From DASVTR01 sp036382855 (GTDB lineage Bacteria; Acidobacteriota; Blastocatellia; Pyrinomonadales; Pyrinomonadaceae): a stretch of 64,000 nt of DNA. Below, in pieces: positions 56,711-64,000 of this stretch. The stretch spans positions 124,001-188,000 of the forward strand of contig DASVPO010000012.1 of the NCBI GenBank assembly GCA_036382855.1, in the 5' to 3' direction. How positions within the stretch are numbered: position 1 is the stretch's first letter; every line of letters starts with the position of its first letter. The position numbers and the translations under genes are program-made. The notes under the pieces were generated by a model. That model made no database searches. It was not told the origin of the DNA and saw only the letters and a program-made list of their open reading frames with translations.

Positions 56711-57796
56711 ATGTCCTTTCTCTCACTCGAAAACATTGAGAAGCGTTATGAGACGACCAGAGCCGTCGCAGAGCTATCGCTCGCGATTGAGCGCGGCGAG
56801 TTTTTCGGCCTGCTTGGCCCATCCGGCTGCGGGAAGACCACCACGCTGCGAATGATAGCGGGCCTCGAAACACCCGATGCGGGCCGGATTCTTTTCGACG
56901 GGCGCGATGTCACACATCTCTCGCCCGAACGTCGCGGCTTCGGGATGGTCTTTCAAAACTACGCGCTCTTTCCTCATCTCAACGTCTTTGAAAACGTCGC
57001 CTTCGGTCTCCGTGCGCGACGCAAGCCGAAAGCCGAGGTCGCACAGAAGGTCTCAGACTCACTCACGCTCGTGCAACTTCCCGGCTACGAGCGACGCTCT
57101 GTTGATGCGCTCTCCGGCGGGCAACAGCAACGCGTCGCGATTGCACGCGCCATCGCCATCGAACCCGCGCTCCTGCTCTTCGATGAACCCCTCTCAAATC
57201 TTGACGTAGCGCTGCGCGAGGAGACGCGCGGCGAGTTGCGCGAACTGGTCAAGAGACTGGGCCTGACGGCCGTCTATGTCACACATGATCAGGATGAAGC
57301 CTTCGCGCTCTGCGACCGCATCAGTGTGATGAGCGAGGGACGCGTGCTGCAAACAGGCGCGCCGCGAGAATTGTACGAGCGCCCCGCACACATAGACGTT
57401 GCGCGCTTTCTGGGCCGCAACAATCTCATTCGCGCCATGCGTCTCAGCGCCGCACATGAGACTAACGGCAAATTTAAGACGCTCGACGGAGAACACACGC
57501 TCCGTCTTCCCCTTTCGCAGCAGGGCGCTCCCGCTCCGCTCAACAAACCAGTCATCCTCGCCATTCGTCCCGAACATGTTCGGTTGACGACGAAGGAGAC
57601 TGGCGACGACAACATCCTGCACGCAATCGTCAAACAAATAAACTTCGCGGGCGCAACCACCACCGTCAGGCTCGACGCAAACGGCCTGCTCATCGAAGCA
57701 CTCGTCTTCCGACAGGAAGAGCTCAAGGTCAACGATTCCTGCGCGGTTGCCTTGCCCTCCGAACATCTCACGATGGTAGGTGTGAGCGATGAATGA
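56711..57796 (+). CDS. ABC importer ATPase (FbpC/PotA-like)
   Basis: 361 residues. Walker A GPSGCGKTT, Q-loop VFQNYALFPHL, signature LSGGQQQR, Walker B LLLFDEPLSNLD, and H-loop VYVTHDQDEA. A C-terminal TOBE domain (about 275-355: ILAIRPEHVRLTT..., VALPSEHLTMVG) completes the MalK/PotA/FbpC layout. It overlaps the permease by 8 bp, so the two are co-translated. It powers uptake of the ligand bound by the lipoprotein at 55562. Confidence 0.93.
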   Translation: MSFLSLENIEKRYETTRAVAELSLAIERGEFFGLLGPSGCGKTTTLRMIAGLETPDAGRILFDGRDVTHLSPERRGFGMVFQNYALFPHLNVFENVAFGLRARRKPKAEVAQKVSDSLTLVQLPGYERRSVDALSGGQQQRVAIARAIAIEPALLLFDEPLSNLDVALREETRGELRELVKRLGLTAVYVTHDQDEAFALCDRISVMSEGRVLQTGAPRELYERPAHIDVARFLGRNNLIRAMRLSAAHETNGKFKTLDGEHTLRLPLSQQGAPAPLNKPVILAIRPEHVRLTTKETGDDNILHAIVKQINFAGATTTVRLDANGLLIEALVFRQEELKVNDSCAVALPSEHLTMVGVSDE

Positions 57797-59585
57797 CAGA
57801 CAACGTGCAGAAAGCGACGATGCGCTGTCGCAGGCACGCGCAGACGCCGCTGCGCAAACACAAAAAAATCCTTCTGATGCTTCGCCGCCGGGTTTTCGTA
57901 GGCTCATATCTTTCAGGCGTCTCAACGTCTCGTCTCTGCTGCTCTGGATAGTCGTCGCCTTCGTCCTGCTCTACGGTGTCGTTTATCCAAACTTTTATGT
58001 GCTGGCGGCGGCTCTTGAGCGCGGCGGCTCCTGGTCGCTGGGCAATTTCCGTGAGGCGCTGTCGCAGCGGGCTGTGATTGAAGCCGCTTGGTCGAGCGTC
58101 TGGCTGTCGTTGTTGACGGTCGTTGCGAGCGCGTTTGTCGGTGTGCCGCTGGCGTTTCTCTTCGAGCGTTACGAGTTTCCTGCGCGTCGTGCGTTTGGTG
58201 CGCTGGCGGCGCTGCCGCTCGTGTTGCCGCCGCTGGTCGGCACTCTCGCCTTCATCTTTCTCTGCGGCGAATCCGGCATCCTCGCGCGCGGAGTGCAACA
58301 TGCCTTCGGCTTCAGTAGTGCGCCGTGGTCCTTGCGCGGGTGGGGTGCGCTGCTGATCTTTCACGTCTATACGATGTACCCGTTCTTTTACGTCCTGACG
58401 GGAGCGGGCCTGCGCCGTGTGGATGCGGGACTGGCGGAGGCTGCGCGGAGTCTGGGCGCTGGACGACTGCGCGTGCTCTTCCGCGTCGTGCTGCCGCAAC
58501 TCACGCCCTCGCTGATTGCAGCGGCGCTTTTAACGTTTATGACTTCGATGGCGTCCTTTAGCGCGCCGCTTTTGTTCGGCGGCGACGTGCGCATGCTGAC
58601 GCTCGAAATCTACAGCGCACGCCAGCGCGGCGATGCGAGCGCGGCCCTGACGCAGACAGTCATTCTCGCAGTCATCTCGCTTCTGGCGCTCATCTTTTTT
58701 CAGCGCTACGAGGGAACGCGTAGGTTTGCCGCCGCTGCGATGAAGGGAGCGCCGAAGCGCCGAGCGCAAATCAGGAGCGGCACGGCGCGCATCGTCGCGA
58801 CTCTCTGCGCCATCCTGTTTACGGTAGTGCTGGCGTTGCCGATTCTCACGCTGGTGCTCGTCAGCTTTGCGCGCGAGGGAATGTGGACGACGCAGGCTTT
58901 GCCGCCCGCCTATACGCTCGACAACTTCCGTCAACTGCTAACGCAGGCGGATTCGCTTTCGGTCTTGCAGAATAGCCTGCTGATGGCAGGAATAGCGGCG
59001 CTGGCGGCGCTTGTGTGGAGTTTTTGCGTGACGGCGCTGGTGGCGGGCCGCCGGAAGTTTCTGGGACAGCGTTTGATTTCGTTGTTAATACTTATCCCCT
59101 GGGCGCTGCCGGGAACGGTCGTCGCGGTGGCGATTGCAGAAGCCTACGGCAGGGAGAATCCTTTGACGGGTTCTTTCATCCTCATCGGCACGTTCTGGAT
59201 TCTGCCCGTCATCTACTTTCTGCGATTCATGCCGCTGGTGGTGCGCGCTGTGCAGGCGAGCATAGAGCAGATGGACGCGGCGCTTGAGGAAGCGGCTGCG
59301 GGCCTCGGTGCAAACTGGTGGACGCGCTTTCGGCGCGTGCGGCTGCCTCTGGTCTGGCCGGGCGCGCTGGCCGGAACGCTGCTGGCGTTCGTCATAGCGC
59401 TCGGAGAATACGTCGCCAGCGTCCTCGTCTACGTCCCTACCAACCGCCCCATCTCCATCAAGATTGCCGCCGAACTGCGCGACTTCAACCTGGGGCGCGC
59501 CGCTGCCTACGGCGTCGTGCTGATTTCCATCATCGCCCTCAGCATGGTCGTCGCCTCCCGCCTCGAACGTAACGCAGAGACATAA
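57789..59585 (+). CDS. ABC importer permease, two fused domains (FbpB-like)
   Basis: 598 residues with two binding-protein-dependent transport domains, each with six helices. EAA-type loops that contact the ATPase are EAARSLGAGRLRVLFRVVLPQLTP (about 215) and EEAAAGLGANWWTRFRRVRLPL (about 500). The fused double-domain layout is typical of iron(III) (FbpB/SfuB) permeases. A hairpin terminator follows at 59644. The ligand, iron or another anion or metal, cannot be confirmed from sequence. Confidence 0.9.
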   Translation: MNDRQRAESDDALSQARADAAAQTQKNPSDASPPGFRRLISFRRLNVSSLLLWIVVAFVLLYGVVYPNFYVLAAALERGGSWSLGNFREALSQRAVIEAAWSSVWLSLLTVVASAFVGVPLAFLFERYEFPARRAFGALAALPLVLPPLVGTLAFIFLCGESGILARGVQHAFGFSSAPWSLRGWGALLIFHVYTMYPFFYVLTGAGLRRVDAGLAEAARSLGAGRLRVLFRVVLPQLTPSLIAAALLTFMTSMASFSAPLLFGGDVRMLTLEIYSARQRGDASAALTQTVILAVISLLALIFFQRYEGTRRFAAAAMKGAPKRRAQIRSGTARIVATLCAILFTVVLALPILTLVLVSFAREGMWTTQALPPAYTLDNFRQLLTQADSLSVLQNSLLMAGIAALAALVWSFCVTALVAGRRKFLGQRLISLLILIPWALPGTVVAVAIAEAYGRENPLTGSFILIGTFWILPVIYFLRFMPLVVRAVQASIEQMDAALEEAAAGLGANWWTRFRRVRLPLVWPGALAGTLLAFVIALGEYVASVLVYVPTNRPISIKIAAELRDFNLGRAAAYGVVLISIIALSMVVASRLERNAET

Positions 59586-59643
59586 ATATTCGTGCGACCG
59601 CGCAGGAGAGTAATGAACGTGTTTAAAGTGGTCGCCCGGAAAC

Positions 59644-59676
59644 TATATGGAGCGCGGCAGGGGCGCGCTCCATATA
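59644..59676 (+). terminator. Hairpin after the ABC importer operon
   Basis: TATATGGAGCGCG and CGCGCTCCATATA form a perfect 13-bp stem around GCAGGGG. Outer bases CCGGA/TCCGG extend it. No T-tract, so termination is likely but not certain. Confidence 0.75.
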
Positions 59677-59705
59677 CGTCCGGCGGGATAAGTTGAAGCG
59701 CGCAG

Positions 59706-60275
59706 TTACGACTTGAACTTGTCCTTGTTTTCAGTCCGAATCTTCTCGGCCTTCTCCTGAAACTCTGTGGCTTCCTTGCTCAATTTCTCGATACGAGGTT
59801 TGAGCTCGTTAATCTTTTTGAGCAGCGTCGGGCCGTCTGAGCTGTCAATGAAAGCCTTCGAGAGCGACTTGCCGACATCCGCGCCCTCGGAGTTTTTGCG
59901 GAACTCCTGCGCTTTGGCCGTCAGATACTCTTTGAACTTTTCATCAACCTTCAGTTTGCTGGCGTCTTCAAATTTCTGCGCCGCATCGCGGTACTTCGCA
60001 GAGCTCTTGTCAAAACCATCAACGGCTTCCTGCGCCGTCGTCTTCAGCCGCGCCTGCTCTTCGGCGAAGTTTTCTTCGTTGAGGTTGTCGTAGAGTTGAT
60101 TGTTCTTGGCGGTGGCTTCCTGCACCATCTTGTTGCCGTCAGTCACCAGTTGATTGCCTTCTTCAATCAGCTTGTTGGCCTTGTCCGTCTCGTCGCCTAG
60201 ATTGCAAGCGGCGGCGAAAGCCAGCAGCAGCGTCAACAGGGTCAGCAGTGTGTAGCGTGTAATCCGGGGATTCAT
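59706..60275 (-). CDS. Helical lipoprotein of unknown function
   Basis: 189 residues from an ATG at 60275 with AGGAGA upstream. Lipoprotein signal (LLTLLTLLLAFAAACN; lipobox AAC). The mature part is almost wholly helical and Glu/Lys/Ala-rich (ANKLIEEGNQLVTDGNKMV..., INELKPRIEKLSKEATEFQEKAEKI), possibly a coiled coil. Envelope-located. No family recognised. Confidence 0.75.
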   Translation of the reverse strand: MNPRITRYTLLTLLTLLLAFAAACNLGDETDKANKLIEEGNQLVTDGNKMVQEATAKNNQLYDNLNEENFAEEQARLKTTAQEAVDGFDKSSAKYRDAAQKFEDASKLKVDEKFKEYLTAKAQEFRKNSEGADVGKSLSKAFIDSSDGPTLLKKINELKPRIEKLSKEATEFQEKAEKIRTENKDKFKS

Positions 60276-60483
60276 AAATTCTCCTGCAAGGGTTGAAATG
60301 GAAAACGAGTGCGAGAATATAACACGAGACAGGGCGCGCAGGGAAAGGCAGCAGCCCCTTAAAACATCAACCGTCATCCGAAATCCAGATGGGGATACGC
60401 ACAACGCTTTGTCTATTTATCATTTAGGATTTACCATTCAATAGTTCGCGCTTTTAACATTCAAACGCGCCGCCTTCATAGCT

Positions 60484-60963
60484 ATGCCATTTTTTAACTG
60501 TCTTAAGTGGCCCGAAATGCGCCCCGTCACGCTCCGGCTCATCAGTAGTATGCACGAAGGGCACAAGCGCGGGCGTTTCTCTATTCCGGCAGCAGATTTC
60601 CTGCGCGTCTTCTCTCCCGGCGCGACGCCTGCGGAACTGGCAAAGGTCGCCACGCGCGGCGACATCAATTTCATAGCCGAGAGCGAAACCGGCGGCACTT
60701 TCATTCTCGCAGCAGGCGAGCGTGCGCTCTTTGACCTGCACCGCGAAGGACTCGTGATGCGACTGCCCACGCGCATGAGCGGCCGCTACAAACTCCGTCC
60801 CGGTGCTTTTAGTATTGACTTCAACGAAGGCGAAGAACTGCAAGGCTGCAAGCGCATCCTGATGCTGGTTTGCAACCGCGTCGTCAGCGTTGATGTCTCT
60901 TCGGCGCGCGTTGACGTGCGCCTGCCAAACAAACTGCTCGATCTATGCGTCGAATTTCAATGA
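60484..60963 (+). CDS. Unknown protein, coupled to PIG-L deacetylase
   Basis: 159 residues from an ATG at 60484, or 148 from 60517. Beta-rich (DINFIAESETGGTFILAAGERALFDLHREGLVMRLP). No signal peptide and no family recognised. Its stop codon overlaps the start of the deacetylase gene (ATGA), so the two are translationally coupled and probably act in one pathway. Confidence 0.6.
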   Translation: MPFFNCLKWPEMRPVTLRLISSMHEGHKRGRFSIPAADFLRVFSPGATPAELAKVATRGDINFIAESETGGTFILAAGERALFDLHREGLVMRLPTRMSGRYKLRPGAFSIDFNEGEELQGCKRILMLVCNRVVSVDVSSARVDVRLPNKLLDLCVEFQ

Positions 60964-63494
60964 AGCCAACACACGTTTCAATCCGCGCCGCGTTGCGCAG
61001 CCTGCTTCTCCTGCTGCTCTGCTCAGCCCTGCTCTCAACTGCCAGCACCGCGCCCGCGCAGCAGTCCGAGAACCCGAGCGCTCAACCGAAGCGCGCAGCC
61101 CTGCATCAATCGCTGCTGGATTTGTCTAACCCATGGACTGTGATGTGCGTTGCCGCACACCCTGACGACGAAGACGGCGCAACCCTGACCGTGCTCCGCA
61201 GAAAATATGGTGTTCACACCGTCACACTCTTTTCCACCTATGGAGAAGGCGGCCAGAACGCCACCGGCCCTGAACTCTACGAAGAGCTTGGCGCGATTCG
61301 GGCGCGCGAGACGCTGGCCGCCGCCGAGATTCAAGGCTCGGAGGCTTGGTTTCTGGCGCTGCGCGATTTCGGTTTCTCGAAGTCTGCCGGAGAAGCGTTT
61401 CGCGTCTGGGGACACGACGAAGCCTTGCGCCGTCTCGTCTTGAAAATACGCACGCTGCACCCGGATGTCATCATCACCAACCACGATACGAAAAGCGGCC
61501 ACGGTCATCATCAGGCCACGGGCCGCCTCGTTATGGAAGCCTTCGACGCTGCCGCCGACCCGCGCCGCTTTCCCAAACAACTAAGCCAGCCCGGTGTCAC
61601 AACGTGGCAGCCGCAGCGACTCTTCGTACGCGTCCGCTACGAAAGCGGAACTGGCAGCAAAGCGCTCGAAGAAGCGGCCGAGCGCGAAGGCAAAATCATC
61701 AGCATCAATCCCAACGAGCGCGACGCCATACGCGGCTCGACCTATGCCGAGCAGGCTTTGCAGGCTCTTCATCAACATGCCTCGCAAGGCCCATGGCCCA
61801 CGTCAGTGCCTCAAGCGGGTGCGCCCATCATTCGTTATCGTCTCGCGCGCGAAGCCGCAACTGCCGCGCCTTTTTCCTCAGGCGCTCAAACATTTCTCGA
61901 AGGGTTACAGCTTCCGCCAACCGCCGCCAGACTCTCTCCCGTAACAATTGATGGGCAACCGCTCACATCCTTCGTTGACCAACCCGCACGTGCTTTCGCC
62001 GCCATCCTCGCCAGCCGCTCCGCAAACAATCCGGCAGGCAACTTCAACGGTTCAAACAACGAACCTCATCTTCAACTGATGAACGAACGGACAAACAGTG
62101 CGCTCGCCGCCCTGAGCGGCATCACAGCGACTCTCACGCCGCAGGACGACGTGCTCACACCTAATTCTTCCGCGAGCTTCCTTCTCAACATCAGCAACGG
62201 AGGCGACCGCGAGGCGATTATTCAAAGGGTGTCTTTCAAAGGGTTGGGTAAGAGCAAGGAGTTGAAAGCCCCTCCAAGACTCGCGCCAAAAGCGGAGGCT
62301 CATGTGCCGGCCAGAGATTTCATACGGCCCGATGCGCAACTCAGCGTGCCGCATGCAGCACACCTCTACGACGCGCAGGTCTTCGGCCAGCAGTTTCAGG
62401 CGACAATACAAGTCGCCGTCGGCGGCAAGAGCTTCACGCTTCCCGTTACAACACGTGTTGACGTTGCACCCGCAATCGAGATTGCCAGCGTCACGCCTTC
62501 GCCGGTTGTCCTGACGCCGGCGACCTTGAGCAGTCCCTTCAATCTCAGCTTCACTCTCATCAATCACCAACGCACAATGTTTCGCGGAGCTCTCACAGAG
62601 AGCAAGCTCAAGCGCGTCGGGCCTTCGGAAAGAATACTGGAAATCGCAGCCCGTCAATCCAGAAGCATAACGCTGCCTTTTGTGCTCCCGTCGAGCGATG
62701 CTTCAGCGCGACGGGGCGGCAACCATATTTTCGCGGACAACGCTTCATTCGCAGTCGTTCCCCTCAGCAAAAACCTGCTCCGGCCTCCAACGCTTTCACA
62801 GCACGACGTTCGTATCGTCTACGCCGACGCGCAAACAACGCCGCGCCTGCGTGTTGCTTACCTCCGCAGCTTCGACGACACGCTCCGCAACGCTCTCAAT
62901 TCTCTGGGCGTCGAAGCCAGAGAGTTGACGGTAAAGGACGTGCAAACCGGCGATTTGAAAGCTTACGACACCATCATCATTGACAATCGCGGCTATCAGG
63001 CGCACGCGGAACTCGTCGCCGCAAACACGCGCCTGCTCGAATACACACACGCCGGCGGCACGTTGATAGTTTTCTATCACAAGACGAACGAGTGGAATCC
63101 TGACGCGCAGAAAAAGCGGCCGCAGCTTGCGCCTTATCCGATTCTCCTTGATTCTTCGCGCGTGACGGACGAAACCGCCCCGGTCACGTTTACCGAACCG
63201 CAGAGCGCGTTGCTCAATTTTCCAAACAGGATTGGCCCGGAAGATTTCGACGGCTGGATTCAGGAACGCGGACTCTATTATCCCAAAGAATGGGACTCAC
63301 ACTACAGCGCCCCTCTCGCCACGAGCGATGCAGGCGAAGCGCCTTTGCGCGGCGGACTGCTCGCCGCCGACTACGGGCGCGGACACTACATCTACACCAG
63401 CATGGTCTGGTACAGGCAATTGCGAGCGGGTGTGCCCGGCGCATATCGCATCTTCGCCAACATGATTAGCTACGGACACACGAACGCACGGTAA
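60960..63494 (+). CDS. Secreted PIG-L family deacetylase, long form
   Basis: 844 residues from an ATG at 60960. Signal peptide LRSLLLLLLCSALLSTASTA. PIG-L domain (about 60-290): AAHPDDEDGATL with the zinc-binding HPDDE, and HDTKSGHGHHQATGRL with the second histidine site. Enzymes of this family remove acetyl groups from N-acetylglucosamine-type sugars. A beta-rich middle region and a C-terminal ThuA/GATase-like domain (about 620-840: YDTIIIDNRGY, GGTLIVFYHKTNEW) follow. Probably degrades or remodels extracellular sugars. Confidence 0.85.
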   Translation: MKPTHVSIRAALRSLLLLLLCSALLSTASTAPAQQSENPSAQPKRAALHQSLLDLSNPWTVMCVAAHPDDEDGATLTVLRRKYGVHTVTLFSTYGEGGQNATGPELYEELGAIRARETLAAAEIQGSEAWFLALRDFGFSKSAGEAFRVWGHDEALRRLVLKIRTLHPDVIITNHDTKSGHGHHQATGRLVMEAFDAAADPRRFPKQLSQPGVTTWQPQRLFVRVRYESGTGSKALEEAAEREGKIISINPNERDAIRGSTYAEQALQALHQHASQGPWPTSVPQAGAPIIRYRLAREAATAAPFSSGAQTFLEGLQLPPTAARLSPVTIDGQPLTSFVDQPARAFAAILASRSANNPAGNFNGSNNEPHLQLMNERTNSALAALSGITATLTPQDDVLTPNSSASFLLNISNGGDREAIIQRVSFKGLGKSKELKAPPRLAPKAEAHVPARDFIRPDAQLSVPHAAHLYDAQVFGQQFQATIQVAVGGKSFTLPVTTRVDVAPAIEIASVTPSPVVLTPATLSSPFNLSFTLINHQRTMFRGALTESKLKRVGPSERILEIAARQSRSITLPFVLPSSDASARRGGNHIFADNASFAVVPLSKNLLRPPTLSQHDVRIVYADAQTTPRLRVAYLRSFDDTLRNALNSLGVEARELTVKDVQTGDLKAYDTIIIDNRGYQAHAELVAANTRLLEYTHAGGTLIVFYHKTNEWNPDAQKKRPQLAPYPILLDSSRVTDETAPVTFTEPQSALLNFPNRIGPEDFDGWIQERGLYYPKEWDSHYSAPLATSDAGEAPLRGGLLAADYGRGHYIYTSMVWYRQLRAGVPGAYRIFANMISYGHTNAR

Positions 63495-63528
63495 GACACC
63501 ATAAACGAGAAGCAGCAGTCATCTCGTT

Positions 63529-64000
63529 CTACTTGCTTTCGAGTTTGGCGCGTGCGCGTTGCAGGAAAGTCTTGACCATCTCTGTGACGCGCTTTTGCAT
63601 TTCCCCGCTAATGCATCCTTCGCCGACAAGGCCCGCCAGCAGGTGCAACTCACGCGCGTTCTGGCGTCGCATCTCAACGCGCTGCACAATCTTAACGAGC
63701 GTCGAAGACGCGCCGCGTCGTTCAAAGACTGCTGTATAACGTAGATAATTCTGCGTTTCGCCAGCGGCGGGCGACCACTCTATGCGCTCCGGCGTGTCGT
63801 CCGTCTGCTCGACGGCGAAGGCCGCGCGCATCGTTCCCAGCATCGGCACATCCGCTCGCACAGTCCACCGAATAATCCCGCTCGCCTCTTTCCTGATGCT
63901 CTCCACGCCCGGCATCAACTCTACAAAGTTACGCAGTTCACCGAAAAACTTTCGCGCACGCTCAGGGCTCGCCTTCAACTCCAACTGCTCGCTGTACTCA
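63529..64000 (-). CDS. SRPBCC-fold protein (5' end outside window)
   Basis: At least 157 residues; the frame continues past the window end, so no start can be set (an internal TTG at 63984 is possible but probably not the start). ERARKFFGELRNFVELMPGVESI and GIIRWTVRADVPMLGTMRA have the START/SRPBCC pattern of carbon monoxide dehydrogenase subunit G-like proteins, which bind hydrophobic ligands. A basic C-terminal helix (ARAKLESK) ends it. Confidence 0.65.
   Translation of the reverse strand, partial: EYSEQLELKASPERARKFFGELRNFVELMPGVESIRKEASGIIRWTVRADVPMLGTMRAAFAVEQTDDTPERIEWSPAAGETQNYLRYTAVFERRGASSTLVKIVQRVEMRRQNARELHLLAGLVGEGCISGEMQKRVTEMVKTFLQRARAKLESK

Overview
This is a gene-dense, moderately GC-rich bacterial chromosome segment. 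The best guess is Acidobacteriota, possibly the Blastocatellia side. The hints are a VWFA-domain protein of the type common in acidobacteria, Ser/Thr kinases with zinc-ribbon and PEGA modules, several proteins sharing an N-terminal zinc ribbon next to Asn-rich linkers, an ECF sigma/anti-sigma pair and an HcrB-type molybdenum hydroxylase. This is an inference from gene content; there is no rRNA in the window.

Layout. 1-5.7 kb: sigma/anti-sigma/secreted protein operon, an EF-P paralogue with the EfpL/YeiP loop, a DUF433/DUF5615 toxin-antitoxin pair and EttA. 6.0-7.8 kb: two likely acquired genes, a phage-type AAA ATPase and an AT-rich GIY-YIG-like protein. 7.7-20.5 kb: a PLP enzyme, MscL, a hemerythrin, a signalling cluster (two Ser/Thr kinases, two zinc-ribbon membrane proteins), tRNA-Lys(CTT), a radical SAM protein, a GT-C glycosyltransferase and tRNA-Ala(CGC).

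20.54-33.70 kb: a complete 13.1-kb integrated element. It sits in the tRNA-Ala gene and is bounded by an identical 48-bp repeat (20541-20588 and 33657-33704). It carries a tyrosine integrase, excisionase-like HTH genes, a primase-polymerase and a long leftward operon. Seven of eight neighbouring genes in that operon (23976-28212, leaving out 26218-26508 and the soluble 24195-24500 gene) encode one transmembrane helix each, mostly at the extreme C-terminus. These include an M23 peptidase, a peptidoglycan-binding protein and a SAM methyltransferase. I find no terminase, portal, tail, recognisable capsid or packaging ATPase. It may be a membrane-containing virus, a satellite, or something undescribed. 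Its right end is AT-rich and holds two copies of a pseudoknot-like RNA motif and paired 27-bp repeats.

33.7-44.2 kb: an esterase, secreted proteins (one LecA-like, one VWFA), an AlbA_2 protein, an ABC-2 permease, folK, panB and panC. 44.4-50.2 kb: a molybdenum hydroxylase of the 4-hydroxybenzoyl-CoA reductase type with its MocA-like maturation enzyme, interrupted by a BrnT toxin pair flanked by a 35-bp duplication of the large-subunit 3' end. 50.3-64 kb: a cysteine-less TlpA-like protein, Maf, DUF721, GatC/GatA, a 21-bp tandem array, a glutaredoxin, a three-gene iron-type ABC importer, lipoproteins, a PIG-L deacetylase and an SRPBCC protein cut by the window edge.

A second theme is a family of intergenic hairpins built from short iterated words (GGTAAAA, GTCCAAG, GGATGAA, GTGATGA, GAACGATGAA, CAGTTTTCAG and others). 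They occur at about fourteen places outside the element. Several abut a start codon or overlap a stop codon.
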